Shown: positions 1 to 10,282 of the stretch, one piece after another | Layout: each line of letters starts with the position of its first letter | Numbering within the stretch: position 1 is the stretch's first letter | Assembly: GCA_034440635.1 (NCBI GenBank) | Contig: JAOTON010001922.1 | Location: 1 to 64,000 of the forward strand | Reading direction: 5' to 3' | Length of the DNA stretch: 64,000 nucleotides | From: Lepas anatifera | Taxonomy: Eukaryota; Arthropoda; Thecostraca; Lepadidae | Translations under genes and position numbers: made by a program | The notes under the pieces: generated by a model | The model's database searches: none | What the model saw: only the letters and a program-made list of their open reading frames with translations | Told to the model about the DNA's origin: nothing

Positions 1-905
1 ATCCTTTACGAGACTGATGCTCAGTTGAACCCCACGAACATAGTATATTCTCTTTTAATTCGCGACAAAATATGGCATTGTTATGTTCTTAGAAGCTTTC
101 CACAATTTAATACTGTCTTCATAGGGACAAATCCACCGTCAATGGCAGAGTTCTGGCCTGCCACCTCAGCCGCTGCTACTGCCTTATCGCTGCATAAAAG
201 AAAACCTGCTGTCTTATCTCAGGGTGGATCTGGGTGAACCCCATCCTGATCTTCCCTCTCCTCCTGCCCCAAGTGGCTGTGATCGCCCAAATAAAGCTGA
301 TTTGGCCTACTTTCCGTAAAAAGAAGTTGTATTTCTGATTTTAAATGATTTCATTTTTGTCGCCAACGGTTACTTAGATCCACCTCAAATATATCTAGCT
401 TTCAAAATCATCTAAAATAGTGCGTATTGGCAGGATGTACCGTAGCAATAATAATCAAGCTTCTTATTTAAAAACATACAGGATCGCACCTTGATGATAA
501 AGGCCCACAAGTGTTGGACATAAGACTTGAGGCACAAAGTATGGCGCCCCTGGGCTCGGAATATCTGTGGTTGAAATGTGATAGCTTTGGAACAGAAAAC
601 GTTAGGAACATGCGTATTTGAAAGGATTGTAGCTAAAAAATCCTCTTTTATTTTTCCACTGAATGTTTTCATTGGTAACTTTGCGTCTACACCGCAGGGT
701 CTAGAAATTCGTATTTTCCTAGTTTTTCAAAAAAACTTCAAAAGGTCATGGAAGGGGCAACGAAACCCCTGCGTAACTTTCCAATGCTAGGATTGTGAAA
801 TCTGCAGGCAATGAGAACATTATAAACCGACTTTGTTTCCTGAAATGCCATATAAAAGTTGCCAAAAGGGCCCCTAAGGTATGTAGTGGTAGATACACTG
901 TCCTC
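1..905. other. No recognised feature
   Basis: Only short, unconvincing open frames occur on either strand. No splice-bounded exon, transposon end or RNA gene is evident before the TA microsatellite. Confidence 0.5.

Positions 906-909
<4 letters not shown>

Positions 910-980
<71 letters not shown>
910..980. repeat. (TA)n microsatellite
   Basis: About 35 uninterrupted TA dinucleotides. Apparent Ile-Tyr open frames on both strands are artefacts of the repeat. A second TA tract at 9179-9263 has the same GGGCC-containing flank, so both probably belong to one dispersed repeat family. Confidence 0.98.
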
Positions 981-984
<4 letters not shown>

Positions 985-999
985 TGTACTCTGTATGTA

Positions 1000-1078
1000 A
1001 AAATTGGCCTGTTTAGATATTCATGGGCTAATGTATTTGTAAACGGGCCAAATATCATGAGATCAACGGGCCAGATAT
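1000..1078. repeat. AACGGGCC-motif repeat beside TA tract
   Basis: Just right of the TA tract, copies of a TTTGTAAACGGGCC / AACGGGCC motif and its complement (TTGGCCTGTTTA) recur. The same motif is denser at 8985-9175, immediately left of the second TA tract. Confidence 0.6.
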
Positions 1079-1139
1079 CACTTTGGTGGCGCTCTAGTCT
1101 GAAGGGATTGCACATCGATTACAAACTAAGGAGGGACTT

Positions 1140-1990
1140 GTAGTCCAGACAGCACTGGCAGGCTTCAGTATGGTTAGGCTAGCCACATGAGGAATTTAGT
1201 GCTGAACCCTCTCCACGCGAATGAGGATGACATTTTGCTGCGCCTCCCGCCCCAAATATGACGGAGCAGGATTCAAGAATTGATCGAACATTTGCGTTGA
1301 ATACGGACACGGTCGCACGCTTGTCCAGTTTGTGTCTGGGGGAAAAGCTGACTGGAAGGTTTCGAAATGAGAAGGCTTAATGCCCTATTGGCTTTTAGTA
1401 CTATGGAATTTATTTGTGCCTCGAAAAGTGAGTTTTTGGTCCAGAATAACGCTTCAGATCTCGGATGCTTGTCAACTTTTTCTAGAATTTCGCCTTTGAT
1501 TTCATGTAGGACGAAGGGATGAAATTGCGGTTTAGAGTGATTTTGGAATGCTTTACGATTTCGATGCGTTTAGCTTCAGCTTTCCAGTCCGCTGCCCAGC
1601 GCGAAACTGTATCCAAGTCACCATTTTGAAGCCTGATGACGTCATCTTTGGGTGTCAATTTGAACGAAAATTTTCAACGTCATCGGCAAACATCAAACAG
1701 GCTTCGTAGGAGATTACAGATGGCAAATCATTCCTGGAGAGAAGGAACAGCAAAGGTGTGATAGGCCTGCCTTCCGGCGTCCCTGAGACAGCCGGAGTCC
1801 ACTGGGACATCTTGCCATTTAACACTTTACCCTTTGCTTCCGCTCTCCCGGGAGGTATGATGTGGAGCCATTTCTAGAGCGTGTGTCTATCCAGGCTATA
1901 CATACATCGAAGCTTATAGAGAGCAGCAAAAATCCGACAATATCCGTCCCACCCTACCTAAGTAAGTGAAAATTTCTTGACGATACACTG
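1140..1990 (-). mobile_element. Non-LTR retrotransposon RT fragment (jockey-like), decayed
   Basis: Read on the minus strand, the block gives reverse transcriptase palm motifs in broken frames: a GTPEGRPITP-like stretch around 1765-1790, then FADDVE at 1673-1690 (the catalytic FADD box), then DDVIRLQNGDLDTVSRW and a following W-K-L-N type motif. This order is typical of jockey/CR1-type non-LTR retrotransposons. Stops and frame changes between motifs mark it as a pseudogene copy. The minus-strand element at 36483-38830 aligns with it around the same motifs, so both derive from related families. Neither terminus nor a target duplication was found. Confidence 0.8.
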
Positions 1991-2920
1991 ACAGCTCCTC
2001 TCAGAGTGGCGCAGCCCTCGTCCTCTCTGGCACTTTGTGTCAGGGTACACTCAAAACTACTCTGGAGAATCCTTCTGCCACAAACTTCTTCCATAAGATG
2101 TCAGTGGTGGCCTCTTCCTGCTCTTTTCGAAGACCTCATTGGAGTTTCCTTGCATTTTTCGGCGGGAAGCAGTCTAAGAAGCTCACGTATCTTTCGGATG
2201 AGAACTCATTGGGACAATCGTTCTCATGTGCAAGGAGAACAGGCGAGCACCGGCACTCAAATACATAGATTTTAGTTTCTTCGTAAAGAACGCAAAAGAA
2301 GTGATAGCGTTCTCGAAACTACTTCAGGGGGGAACGGTCTCAGCTGATTGTGCACGTGCGTGACGGCGTGCGGGGGCATTGGTGGTCGCCATGGCACCCT
2401 AACGACGCGGTAGCGCGTGTGGTTCATTTGGCAGTGGGAAGCTTGGAGAGTGAAGCGGAGCATCTGGCGCCTGTTTGGTTAAGGTAAGTGTGACGGGCAC
2501 TTTGTTAAGTGGGCAACAATTGTCGTGTGTGGTAACTAAATTTGGCTACTGAGCTGTGGGAAATTTGCATCCGTTTTAGCTATGGAATACCACTGATCCT
2601 TTGTGGAGAAGACTGGAAAAACGTTTGGATGGGGCCAGTCCTGGAAAATTTTCAAATAGCGTTTCTGAAGAAAAAAAGCGATACGTTTTGCGCTTTGGAG
2701 AAGGGCCACGGGGTCCACGGACGATGTGTAGTTAGGTCCACTCCCACCGTCTTAATGTCGAGGAGGGGAGGGGGAATTTTGTCCATCCATTTATATGCAT
2801 TTATCTTGGCACTTCCGACCAGGGAGGGACAACTTTGTTGAAGGCGTCATCCAGACCGGGGGGCGCAAATTCCAGGAGGCAGCAAACAACTATCCGGTGA
2901 GTGCCAAAATATGTTTTTGG
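1991..2920. other. No recognised feature
   Basis: Short open frames of 60-100 codons exist on both strands but show no domain, no splice-site bounds and no family resemblance. Part may be the 5' side of the adjacent minus-strand retroelement. Confidence 0.4.
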
Positions 2921-2929
2921 CTGTCAATC

Positions 2930-3445
2930 CTAATTGTGGTAGCGCTTATTTTCGCTTTCTGGGGAGTGGGAAGCGCCATTTACGGGGCGCCATTAACATT
3001 TCAGATGATTTCATCAATCTCTTAGGGGCATCAGTAGTCAGTCGGGGAAGGGGTGGCCGAACGGCCCCCTTTGTCCCACGCAGTCTATGCACCCGTCATA
3101 TTTTTCCCACTTTAAAATAGTTTCGGAAAGGATATCGCAACTTCCTTGTCGGATCATCTAGTCCAATCGATAGGAGGAGCACGTGCCCCTATTCCTCCCG
3201 ATCGACATGAGGGGCGTCCCCTGAAAGGTCTATGACATCAATTGAAACGCGTTTTTCAACCTTTCTCCCAGAAAATGGGAATCACCGACCTTGCAACAGG
3301 TTTTGGCGCCCATCTGATGAGTTTTGGCACCCCAGGATCAATTTGCCCCTGAAATTGACGCCACCAGGTCCGAACGGCACCCTCCTCGTGTCAGGATGGC
3401 GCCCCTGGACCATGTGCCGCACACCCAATCGGCGATCTGGATCAG
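2930..3445. repeat. Degenerate hAT-like MITE fragments
   Basis: A GTGGGAAGCGCCATTT / GGGGCGCCATTAACATTTCAG segment near 2970-3010 matches the interior of the intact element at 34380-34624. The stretch at 3180-3445 looks like a reverse-oriented decayed copy, with GCACGTGCCCC, CGATCGACATGAGGGGCG and a closing CGGCGATCTGGATCAGCC. Ends are eroded, so boundaries are approximate. Confidence 0.5.
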
Positions 3446-3449
3446 CCAA

Positions 3450-4120
3450 TAGAAGATTTAGGGTTTTTCTCAAAACTAGATAATTAATATTTCCCTTAAG
3501 GGGTTTGAGCAATTTGTATAGGTACCAGTTTGCCACTGCCATTGTAAGCGCCGTCCCGTCAGTCTCACTATTTTTACAAGCTCCGGTTATAATGGTGGTT
3601 TGATAATATGTCCTTCGCCGTGAGGCAATGCTGGAAAAACACAGGCTTTTTTGTAAAAAAACCTGAGGTGTGTTGTTCTTGCGTGTTTTGCGGTTTATCG
3701 ATTTCTTATAACCTTCTGGGTCATGTTATTTTTAGATTAAAGGAGTAATGGAATAATGTCGAAATTTGTATTATTTCGATTTCTTGATCCCTGAACAATT
3801 CCGATTTTGGGACTGATATTCATCTTTGGAAATTTAGAAAACTTCTCAGGAACCCACTCAAATTTTTTTCCCCAAATTTCTGTTAATACCAGATTTTCTG
3901 TGGAAGTTCAGCTCTAGTTGTTAATCAATCACTCTATTTAGTCAGTTTTTAAGTATTTCAATATTTCACCCGGTGTTTCGTTTTTTCATTATAAGTTTAT
4001 TGTCAACTTAAATATTGGCCATCCAAAAGATCCAGTGTAAATATCTGCAAAGATACTCGCTTAAGAGAATCAAATGAATGATTGCGAAGATTTTTCCATA
4101 GTGCGGACATATCCCAAGAA
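3450..4120. other. No recognised feature
   Basis: AT-rich sequence with no convincing open frame, exon or repeat terminus. Confidence 0.5.
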
Positions 4121-4130
4121 AAACCATCAG

Positions 4131-4990
4131 TGACGTCACGTCTACGTAAGATAATCGTAAGCCGACATGACCCAAACCTGAGGAGACCAGGCCTCTGATT
4201 AGTTAAAACGCACACCGAAGGGGGGGGGGTGGCCTCACAGCCGCCCTCCCCGACCCACCTGTTTTTCCGATGTAGCCGGAAACCATTTGCAGCGGGAAAA
4301 ACGATGCTTGGTCAAATTCGAGAGAATTCATCAACGCTTTGATTCGTGAAGGAATCTGATAACTGTTCATCAACCGATGACTGTTTGACTTATTTTCTTT
4401 CAAAGTCGGACATATATTATGGAGATCACCACTACCGCGCGGTCTCACGAGTTTGCCTACACTGTAAACAGAGCAGTGACGTCATATGGCCACATAATCT
4501 AATGATATATAAAGGTGAATTCAGTTATCAAAAGTCCTCAAATAGCTAACTGAAGATCACAGGTTAAGGTTACGCTAAAATTGTCAAGGCCATTGACTGT
4601 AGTGTTTTCGCTCAGATGACGTCATTCAATACGACGTGTTTGCTGCCACGACGTCATAGTTAAATATACTGAAGTCAAAGTTCAAGGTCAATGGTCAAGG
4701 TAAAAGGCCATGGCCAGGGTCAAACCCACACGGCCCCTGCGATTGCTATAGTGTTACTTATTCGATACATCTGACATTGTGACGTCATAGGCCAATGACC
4801 TTGAATGACCTTGACCCCAAACTTTCAGGGAACATTGCTTGTGATACAACTTCGATGACCTTCTCCACTTTTAGTATATTCCAGGCTTAGTTTCGCATTA
4901 TCACATCTCCCATTAGAACATCAGCACGTCCCAGATTCGACCTTAATGACCTCGTTTGAGCTTCAAGATATTGACCTAGGTCCATTAAAG
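4131..4990. promoter_or_regulatory. Cluster of CRE palindromes and nuclear-receptor half-sites
   Basis: Four exact TGACGTCA palindromes (the CREB/ATF consensus) lie at 4131, 4477, 4617 and 4780. Interleaved are AGGTCA/TGACCT half-sites, including the extended TCAAGGTCA form near 4690 and closely spaced TGACCTTGAATGACCTTGA near 4796. These are sequence matches only. The same motifs crowd the interior of the transposon-like block 15402-16440, so this is probably a decayed mobile element rather than a gene control region. No terminal repeats were found. Confidence 0.45.
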
Positions 4991-5135
4991 TTTGGCAAGA
5001 ACGATGACGAACGATTTCAAGAAAGATTTAACCATAGCCCCACCAACTTCCAAAGGGGTGTTTTTCCAGCCCTCTTAGTTTCCAATATCGTAGAGGGGCC
5101 TGCCAGCCATCCTCCAGTGCGCGTTGTTTCCAGAC

Positions 5136-5168
5136 CACGTGCGTGCACACGTGCACGTGGAGCACGTG
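5136..5168. promoter_or_regulatory. Four CACGTG E-boxes in 33 bp
   Basis: Perfect CACGTG palindromes occur at 5136-5141, 5148-5153, 5154-5159 and 5163-5168. CACGTG is the consensus site for several bHLH dimers (Myc/Max, Clock/Cycle type). The density is far above chance, but part could be a short tandem slippage of GTGCAC. No adjacent gene start is evident. Confidence 0.5.
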
Positions 5169-5179
5169 TTAATATTTTT

Positions 5180-6285
5180 CAATATGCTTTATTGTGATTC
5201 TAAGAAAAGCTACGCACATAATTGACATTTTCAATTTTATTTAGCACAAAGAAATATATTCAAGTGCAATAAATATCACTAATGGTTCAAATTATTGAGA
5301 CTTTAGTTACTTTCCCCTGGTTGACGTAATTTTATAGATAGTGAGGGGCTTGGTGAAATCGCCTATAAATGTTGAATTTTGGGCCGATTTTGAGGCATTT
5401 AGTGGTAAAACTCACAACAACAGAATAGGACTTCTGCAACAACTTTTTCATTTTGATCTGGCTAATCAACAAATTTCAGGCAATATCCTATTAATTTCAG
5501 TGATTGAACATGTATTTAGAATGTAATGCTTGTATCTTGTATTTATCGCCAACAGGCATTTATGAAAGTAACCCAATTACAGGCCAAGTCAGGAATTACA
5601 GGCGAAGTCAGGATGCTATGAATATTGTCGCACGCTTATCAGTCTTTGCCTCAGGTGGAGTAGGGAGGGGGAATCAATTAACAACCCCTAAGCTGGCTCT
5701 CAATAAAGCACAGCTGAGCTACGAAACCACCAAAATTGGTCAACGGCGAGCATCGTTTATCCGCCCTTCCTTGCCGGCGCGTTACTGGCGCTGCAACACC
5801 TCCCCCTTTCCCTGCGTTCCCTCTGTGATTACCCTTCTTTGGCCCATAATAGCGAGGGATTAGGAGCCTCATTTCCTTTTTCCCATTGTCATCAAAATCC
5901 ATGCCACCGGACAATGAATAAAAGCAGCAAGGGTCTTTTCAAATGTGACGTTTACCTTCCAAGAGGGGAAGGGACTCGAGTTTTATTAATTTTTCTGACG
6001 AAGGGGATTGTGGTTTGATTTTTTTTCTAACAAAAGTGGAGGGTCTAGCTTTTTCTCACGGTTGATGACGATGGGAGGAGTTGGAGACAGTGTCTGAAAT
6101 TCCTAAATGCTGGGTGGAGACTAACACCCGAGCACGCTATATTTTCCACTCACTTCTGTGTTCTTTTACTTAATTTTCCGCTGATTCTAAGTCAAGCTTT
6201 TTAGCACAACTAAATAACCGTGGTGAAATCTAACTCTTCAAAAGTTTGGTAATAGGGAAGTTTTAATGAAGAATAATTGTATTGA
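5180..6285. other. No recognised feature
   Basis: Includes open frames of up to about 119 codons (5504-5863) with no recognisable domain. No splice sites or repeat ends stand out. Confidence 0.4.
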
Positions 6286-6289
6286 ACAT

Positions 6290-6325
6290 CCTCTAACCAC
6301 TGTGATATATCACAGTGGTTAGAGG
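6290..6325. repeat. Perfect 36-bp palindrome
   Basis: Two 18-base arms (CCTCTAACCACTGTGATA and its exact complement) meet with no spacer. It could be a cruciform or the scar of a head-to-head duplication. It sits immediately upstream of the RNase H retroelement block. Confidence 0.9.
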
Positions 6326-6364
6326 GCTCCGACATTAATTTTGAAACTATCGCCGAAAGGCGAC

Positions 6365-7325
6365 CACAGCGCATAGAACCATGGCGCCTCACCCCAGTTA
6401 AATGTAACCTCGGTTTACTGCGTCACAACAAAGCATCAACGCTGCCTTCTGAATTCTTGGACTTTGCTATGCTAGAAATCGAATCGTATGTAAGTTATAC
6501 CAGGTTTTATACCGACGGTTCGAAGTGTGCAAGCGGTGCCGGTAGTGCCTTTGTGGGCGAAGGACTAAGCGAAGGTTTTAGCCTGCCACTGAAGGTGTCA
6601 GTTTTTACAACAGAACTTTACGCTATTCTGAGGGTTTTAAGACACATCAGACGCTTCCCTGAGGAGCGATGTCTTATTATTACTGACTCTGCTAGTACTC
6701 TCTCTGCTCTCCAGTCTTACCACCCACAACAGTGCTGGCTTATACCGACAGTTCGGAGGCTTCTGACGAAGATTTCCTCCAGAGGAACAGATGTGCGTTT
6801 CCTATGGGTCCCGAGTCACGTTGGTATCTCAGGAAACGAAAAAGTAGACAGAGTTGCCAAAGAGGCCTCCCAGCTGCCCCCGTTGCTACGATTTAGAGTC
6901 CCAGCCACAGACCTGAAGGCAGGCTTCAAAATGCTCCTAGACACTGAGTGGCAGAATAGGTGGACAACAGAATCAGATTGTTTCCTGAAACGCCTACGTC
7001 CGTCAGTCGGGCACTGGGGATCATCCAACAGACGAAATAGAAGGGAGGAAGTGAGCCTTACCAGGCTCAGGATCGGTCATTGTTACTCTACACACGGGCA
7101 CATCTGACTAATACCGTACTCTGTCCACACTGCGGCAGCCGCCTCACTGTATGTACATCATGTTTTATCTATTACTGACAGCTGCGACCAGCTGAGGCGA
7201 AGTCAGCGGCGATTCTTCCCACCGGTTCCGCTGGGACAGATTCTAGGCAATGACGCGTCCATAGACATTGGGAAAGTGTTATCATATCTGAGAGAAACAC
7301 ATTTTGACGTAGTATATACCCCCAT
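6365..7325 (+). mobile_element. Non-LTR retrotransposon RNase H domain and C-terminal tail
   Basis: An open frame at 6457-7107 encodes a type I RNase H domain of the kind found at the end of jockey/I-type retrotransposon pol proteins. It would degrade the RNA strand of RNA:DNA hybrids. Counting from the ATG at 6457, the motifs are FYTDGSK (Asp20), TTELYAI (Glu53), ITDSAS (Asp77) and WVPSHVGISGNEKVD (His121, Asp131), so the D-E-D-H-D catalytic set is complete. Homology starts earlier, near 6365, before the nominal ATG. After the stop it continues in other frames with a CPHCG zinc-knuckle-like motif and an RRFFPPVPLGQILG segment up to about 7320. It is therefore a 5'-truncated, frameshifted copy, relatively young judging by the intact domain. 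No RT lies upstream. Confidence 0.88.
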
Positions 7326-7615
7326 CACATATTCTTCGATTTCACACCCTCTGTGTAGGCCACTTTAGTTAATAGGACAATCTCAGAATGATGTAGCACA
7401 ATACTGACGGGCATATATAGCCTTTGTAGCTGCGGTGCCCTAAAACTCCAATAATCATCAGTATCTTTGTGGGGGTGTTTGAACACCCCCCACTTGGGTT
7501 TTTCTGGCGGCACGTAAAACGGTGGTGCGAAGCGCCACCATACTTGGCGCACCTTATCCTTGATCAATTCTGCAACTTTCCCTTAAAGTTTAAAGTTGGG
7601 TCATCTCAGATCAAG
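7326..7615. other. No recognised feature
   Basis: No supported gene. A short inverted motif around a run of C and G (GAACACCCCCCACTTGGG, 7483-7500) may be part of a repeat. Confidence 0.35.
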
Positions 7616-7619
7616 ACAC

Positions 7620-8280
7620 CAGTGCAGGTCAAGCGACCTCACCCTCAAAAAAATGTTTAAGGTGGTATAAGAAATAAATGGGTAAATCTATCGGATTGAA
7701 GCTTATACCACACAATGGGCTCACCAAGTGCTACAACATATATCCCGTGATTTTTCATATCGATGACTGCAGGTCAAGTACGCACCATGACCTCTCCATT
7801 GGAAATACATGGGAAAAACAGAAATTTGGCTGTATTTACGTAGATACAGCTGAAAATACCTTAATATTCTCCCAATCGTAGTATCCGGGCCTCTTTCAAG
7901 GTTCATATTGCAATATTTGACCTGTGATCTCTGAGAGGTCATCTGGGGCTATATAAGCAGTTTTTAGATTTAGTTCCAAAACTGCATGAAATGATGATAC
8001 AGCTTATATTTTTTTATATCATTGCGTTTGGATTGCTATTGCAAGTCGATCCATATGCATATTAACTATGGTAGGTTAAACAGTGACTTTGACCTGACCT
8101 GAGATCAGGTAATTTTTGTGTTTTGACCTAATATGGTCATATCATACATCATTGAATTTTCCGTGACGAGAGAAAGTGAATGGTGCCTAAAAATTATTCT
8201 AACTCTGTCAGACGCTAAAGCCCAAAAACTCTACTCAAAATCCCACTTTCTTTGACCTGTCATGATCTCAATATTGAGCT
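7620..8280. promoter_or_regulatory. AGGTCA/TGACCT half-site cluster
   Basis: About nine exact nuclear-receptor half-sites occur in both orientations (near 7626, 7771, 7789, 7919, 7936, 8089, 8094, 8125 and 8259), including TGACCTGACCT. The composition resembles the interior of the TTAA element at 15402-16440, so a decayed relative of that element is the likeliest explanation. Confidence 0.4.
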
Positions 8281-8289
8281 GAGTCAAAA

Positions 8290-8980
8290 AGTGATTGATA
8301 GTTCTTCATGAATTTGAATCCACCAGCTTTCGCGTTTTTTGAAATCCCACATAGGGGCCGTTTAATTCTCGTTTACCTTCTTTAATTTTCTTTACCTAGA
8401 AAAGTTGGTTGCCTTACCTAAACCTTCTATATGATGGTTATGATGGGGAGGCGCTGGCATAGCCTCTAATCGAATTATCCTGGCCAGATATGATTGTAAA
8501 TGCAAATGGGATGGCACTGGATATTTATAAAATTCTTAAATCCATGACTCCAAAATGAATATCTCAAATATGGACCTGTCCCCAAACCACAAATAGAGAA
8601 TAACCTGAAATCGAAGATAGTAAATTTCTGATGCCTATATTTAGGCTTTAATCCAGGGATGACGCAATATTCTTAAACATAGGCACGCAACTGTGCATAA
8701 CACTTACCGGGGATTCAGCAAGTGTCAAGGCGACAAGACGGTCCCAACCACCCTTGCACTCCACAGATAAAAAAGGGAGTACAACGCTTGCTTTTGCGGC
8801 GTCAAGTTGGGCCACATGTTGTGCCCAGGAGGTGGAGTGGGCGGGATTTATCCAATGCGCTTCGGTCCAGAAGTGGAAAAAAATTAGGCGTGATCCGATT
8901 TGGGGTTGCATTTCATGAAATAAGATCAGTAAACGCTTGCCAAGAAAGCTCCTGCCTGCGAATGCATTTTACTCAAACCT
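8290..8980. other. No recognised feature
   Basis: An open frame runs through 8722-9177, but its second half is the AACGGGCC repeat. No domain or exon signal was seen. Confidence 0.4.
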
Positions 8981-8984
8981 GTTT

Positions 8985-9175
8985 TAAGCGGACCTGCTGG
9001 TTTGCAAACGGGCCGGCCGGTTTGCAAACGGGCCAGGATACTAGAAAACCCAAACGGGCCGGACTTTTTGCAAACAGGCCACATCCCTGGCCTGTTTGCA
9101 TACGGGCCGGCTATTTGGCCCGTTTACAAATGGGCCGGCCCGTATGCAAACGGGCCAATTATCCATACGGGCTAT

Positions 9176-9178
<3 letters not shown>
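8985..9178. repeat. AAACGGGCC inverted and direct motif array
   Basis: About ten copies of TTTGCAAACGGGCC or its complement (GGCCCGTTTACAAA) occur in mixed orientation, directly abutting the TA tract. The arrangement could fold into several alternative hairpins. It is shared with 1000-1078. Confidence 0.75.
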
Positions 9179-9262
<84 letters not shown>

Positions 9263-9263
9263 C
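9179..9263. repeat. (AT)n microsatellite
   Basis: About 40 dinucleotides with one interruption near 9251. Open frames through it are artefacts. Confidence 0.97.
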
Positions 9264-9689
9264 ATTATTTACGACACTGGTTTACTCATAACGTATCGAA
9301 TTATTCTAAACCTTCATCAGATGAATTTAACTATATCGACATCGTTCGTGACGCTGATTAAAAATGACGATTAATAATGAAATAAAAAATAGCTGGTTAA
9401 TGGCTCTTCTTGAAAAAATGTTTCAATAATTATCGTAGAATTTTAACTCAGCACAAAGGTGCACACATTATAAAATAAACTCAATTTCACTTTTGAGGGC
9501 ATCGTAAGTTGGCAAAACATATTTAACAACATGGTTGCAAACGCTCGTAAAATATCACACAGCACAGTCGTCAAATTGCAGTGATAGCCTCAATATTCAG
9601 TCGCAAAATCACACTAATCAAATCTAAAAAATGTCTATCGTATATTTGAAGTAATGTGATGCGGTTCACGTTGCACGTGCTTCATGTTG
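9264..9689. other. No gene; probable 3' flank of a Penelope-like fragment
   Basis: AT-rich sequence with no coding signal. It follows the 3' side of the minus-strand Penelope-like nuclease fragment and may be its untranslated tail. Confidence 0.35.
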
Positions 9690-9960
9690 TGCATGCTGTG
9701 CCTAGTGTGATGTGGTTAATGTCAACACGTGGTGAATGTTGATGGTTGGTGTCTTGTCGCTGATGTTAAGTGTTTCCAGTGCTGTCAGTTTGCGGTGATC
9801 GTTACATGGGGCCAGAACTGTCGTGTTTTTTTGTAAGCATTTGTCTGGTGCTGGCTGCGTTGCGGTGTTCTTGCATGTGTTTCGTTGGTGGTCTTTCCCG
9901 GAGATGCTCGTAAGCCTTCTGCTCAGCGCGGTTGTGGTGAGCAATATCACATATCTGACG
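9690..9960 (-). mobile_element. Penelope-like element GIY-YIG endonuclease fragment
   Basis: On the minus strand the translation runs TTTALSRRLTSI, then a KHMQEHRNAA / RQMLTKK segment in the neighbouring frame, then NTTVLAPCNDHRKLTALETL and KTPTINIH. This matches the C-terminal GIY-YIG nuclease region of EN-containing Penelope-like retroelements, whose nuclease nicks target DNA to prime reverse transcription. At least one frameshift is present. The same domain, better preserved, is at 49788-50062. The N-terminal GIY part is degraded, so this copy is dead. Confidence 0.78.
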
Positions 9961-10139
9961 GTTTGCGCATTCTCCAGTTGTCCAAGTAACTTGATATATC
10001 ACATTGTATATCAAGTATATTACTCATATATCACACAACCCAGCCTAGCATGACTTATCGTGTGTTACCGACCTCCGAACAACGACACAGCACTGGAAAT
10101 GATATGCCAGTGTTTGACGTCATTACCAGGCTCGTGACG

Positions 10140-10255
10140 TCTGCTGGTATTAGGTGACTTTAATTTACCTGAGATCCGATGGAGACGACAAGAAGATCGT
10201 ATGCGTCCAGTGCTAACCCCGAGCTCTTGCGCTTGCTGTGAGATTCGTCGAGCAG
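10140..10255 (+). mobile_element. Non-LTR retrotransposon AP-endonuclease fragment
   Basis: The + strand reads LGDFNLPEIRWRRQED, then a run ending CCEIRRAV before a stop. GDFNLP followed by a tryptophan a few residues later is the conserved catalytic block of the apurinic-like endonuclease of jockey/CR1-type elements. Only this short part survives, cut off by the foldback beginning near 10283. Confidence 0.65.
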
Positions 10256-10282
10256 TGTGATCTTGGTCTGAGATATTGTCAA

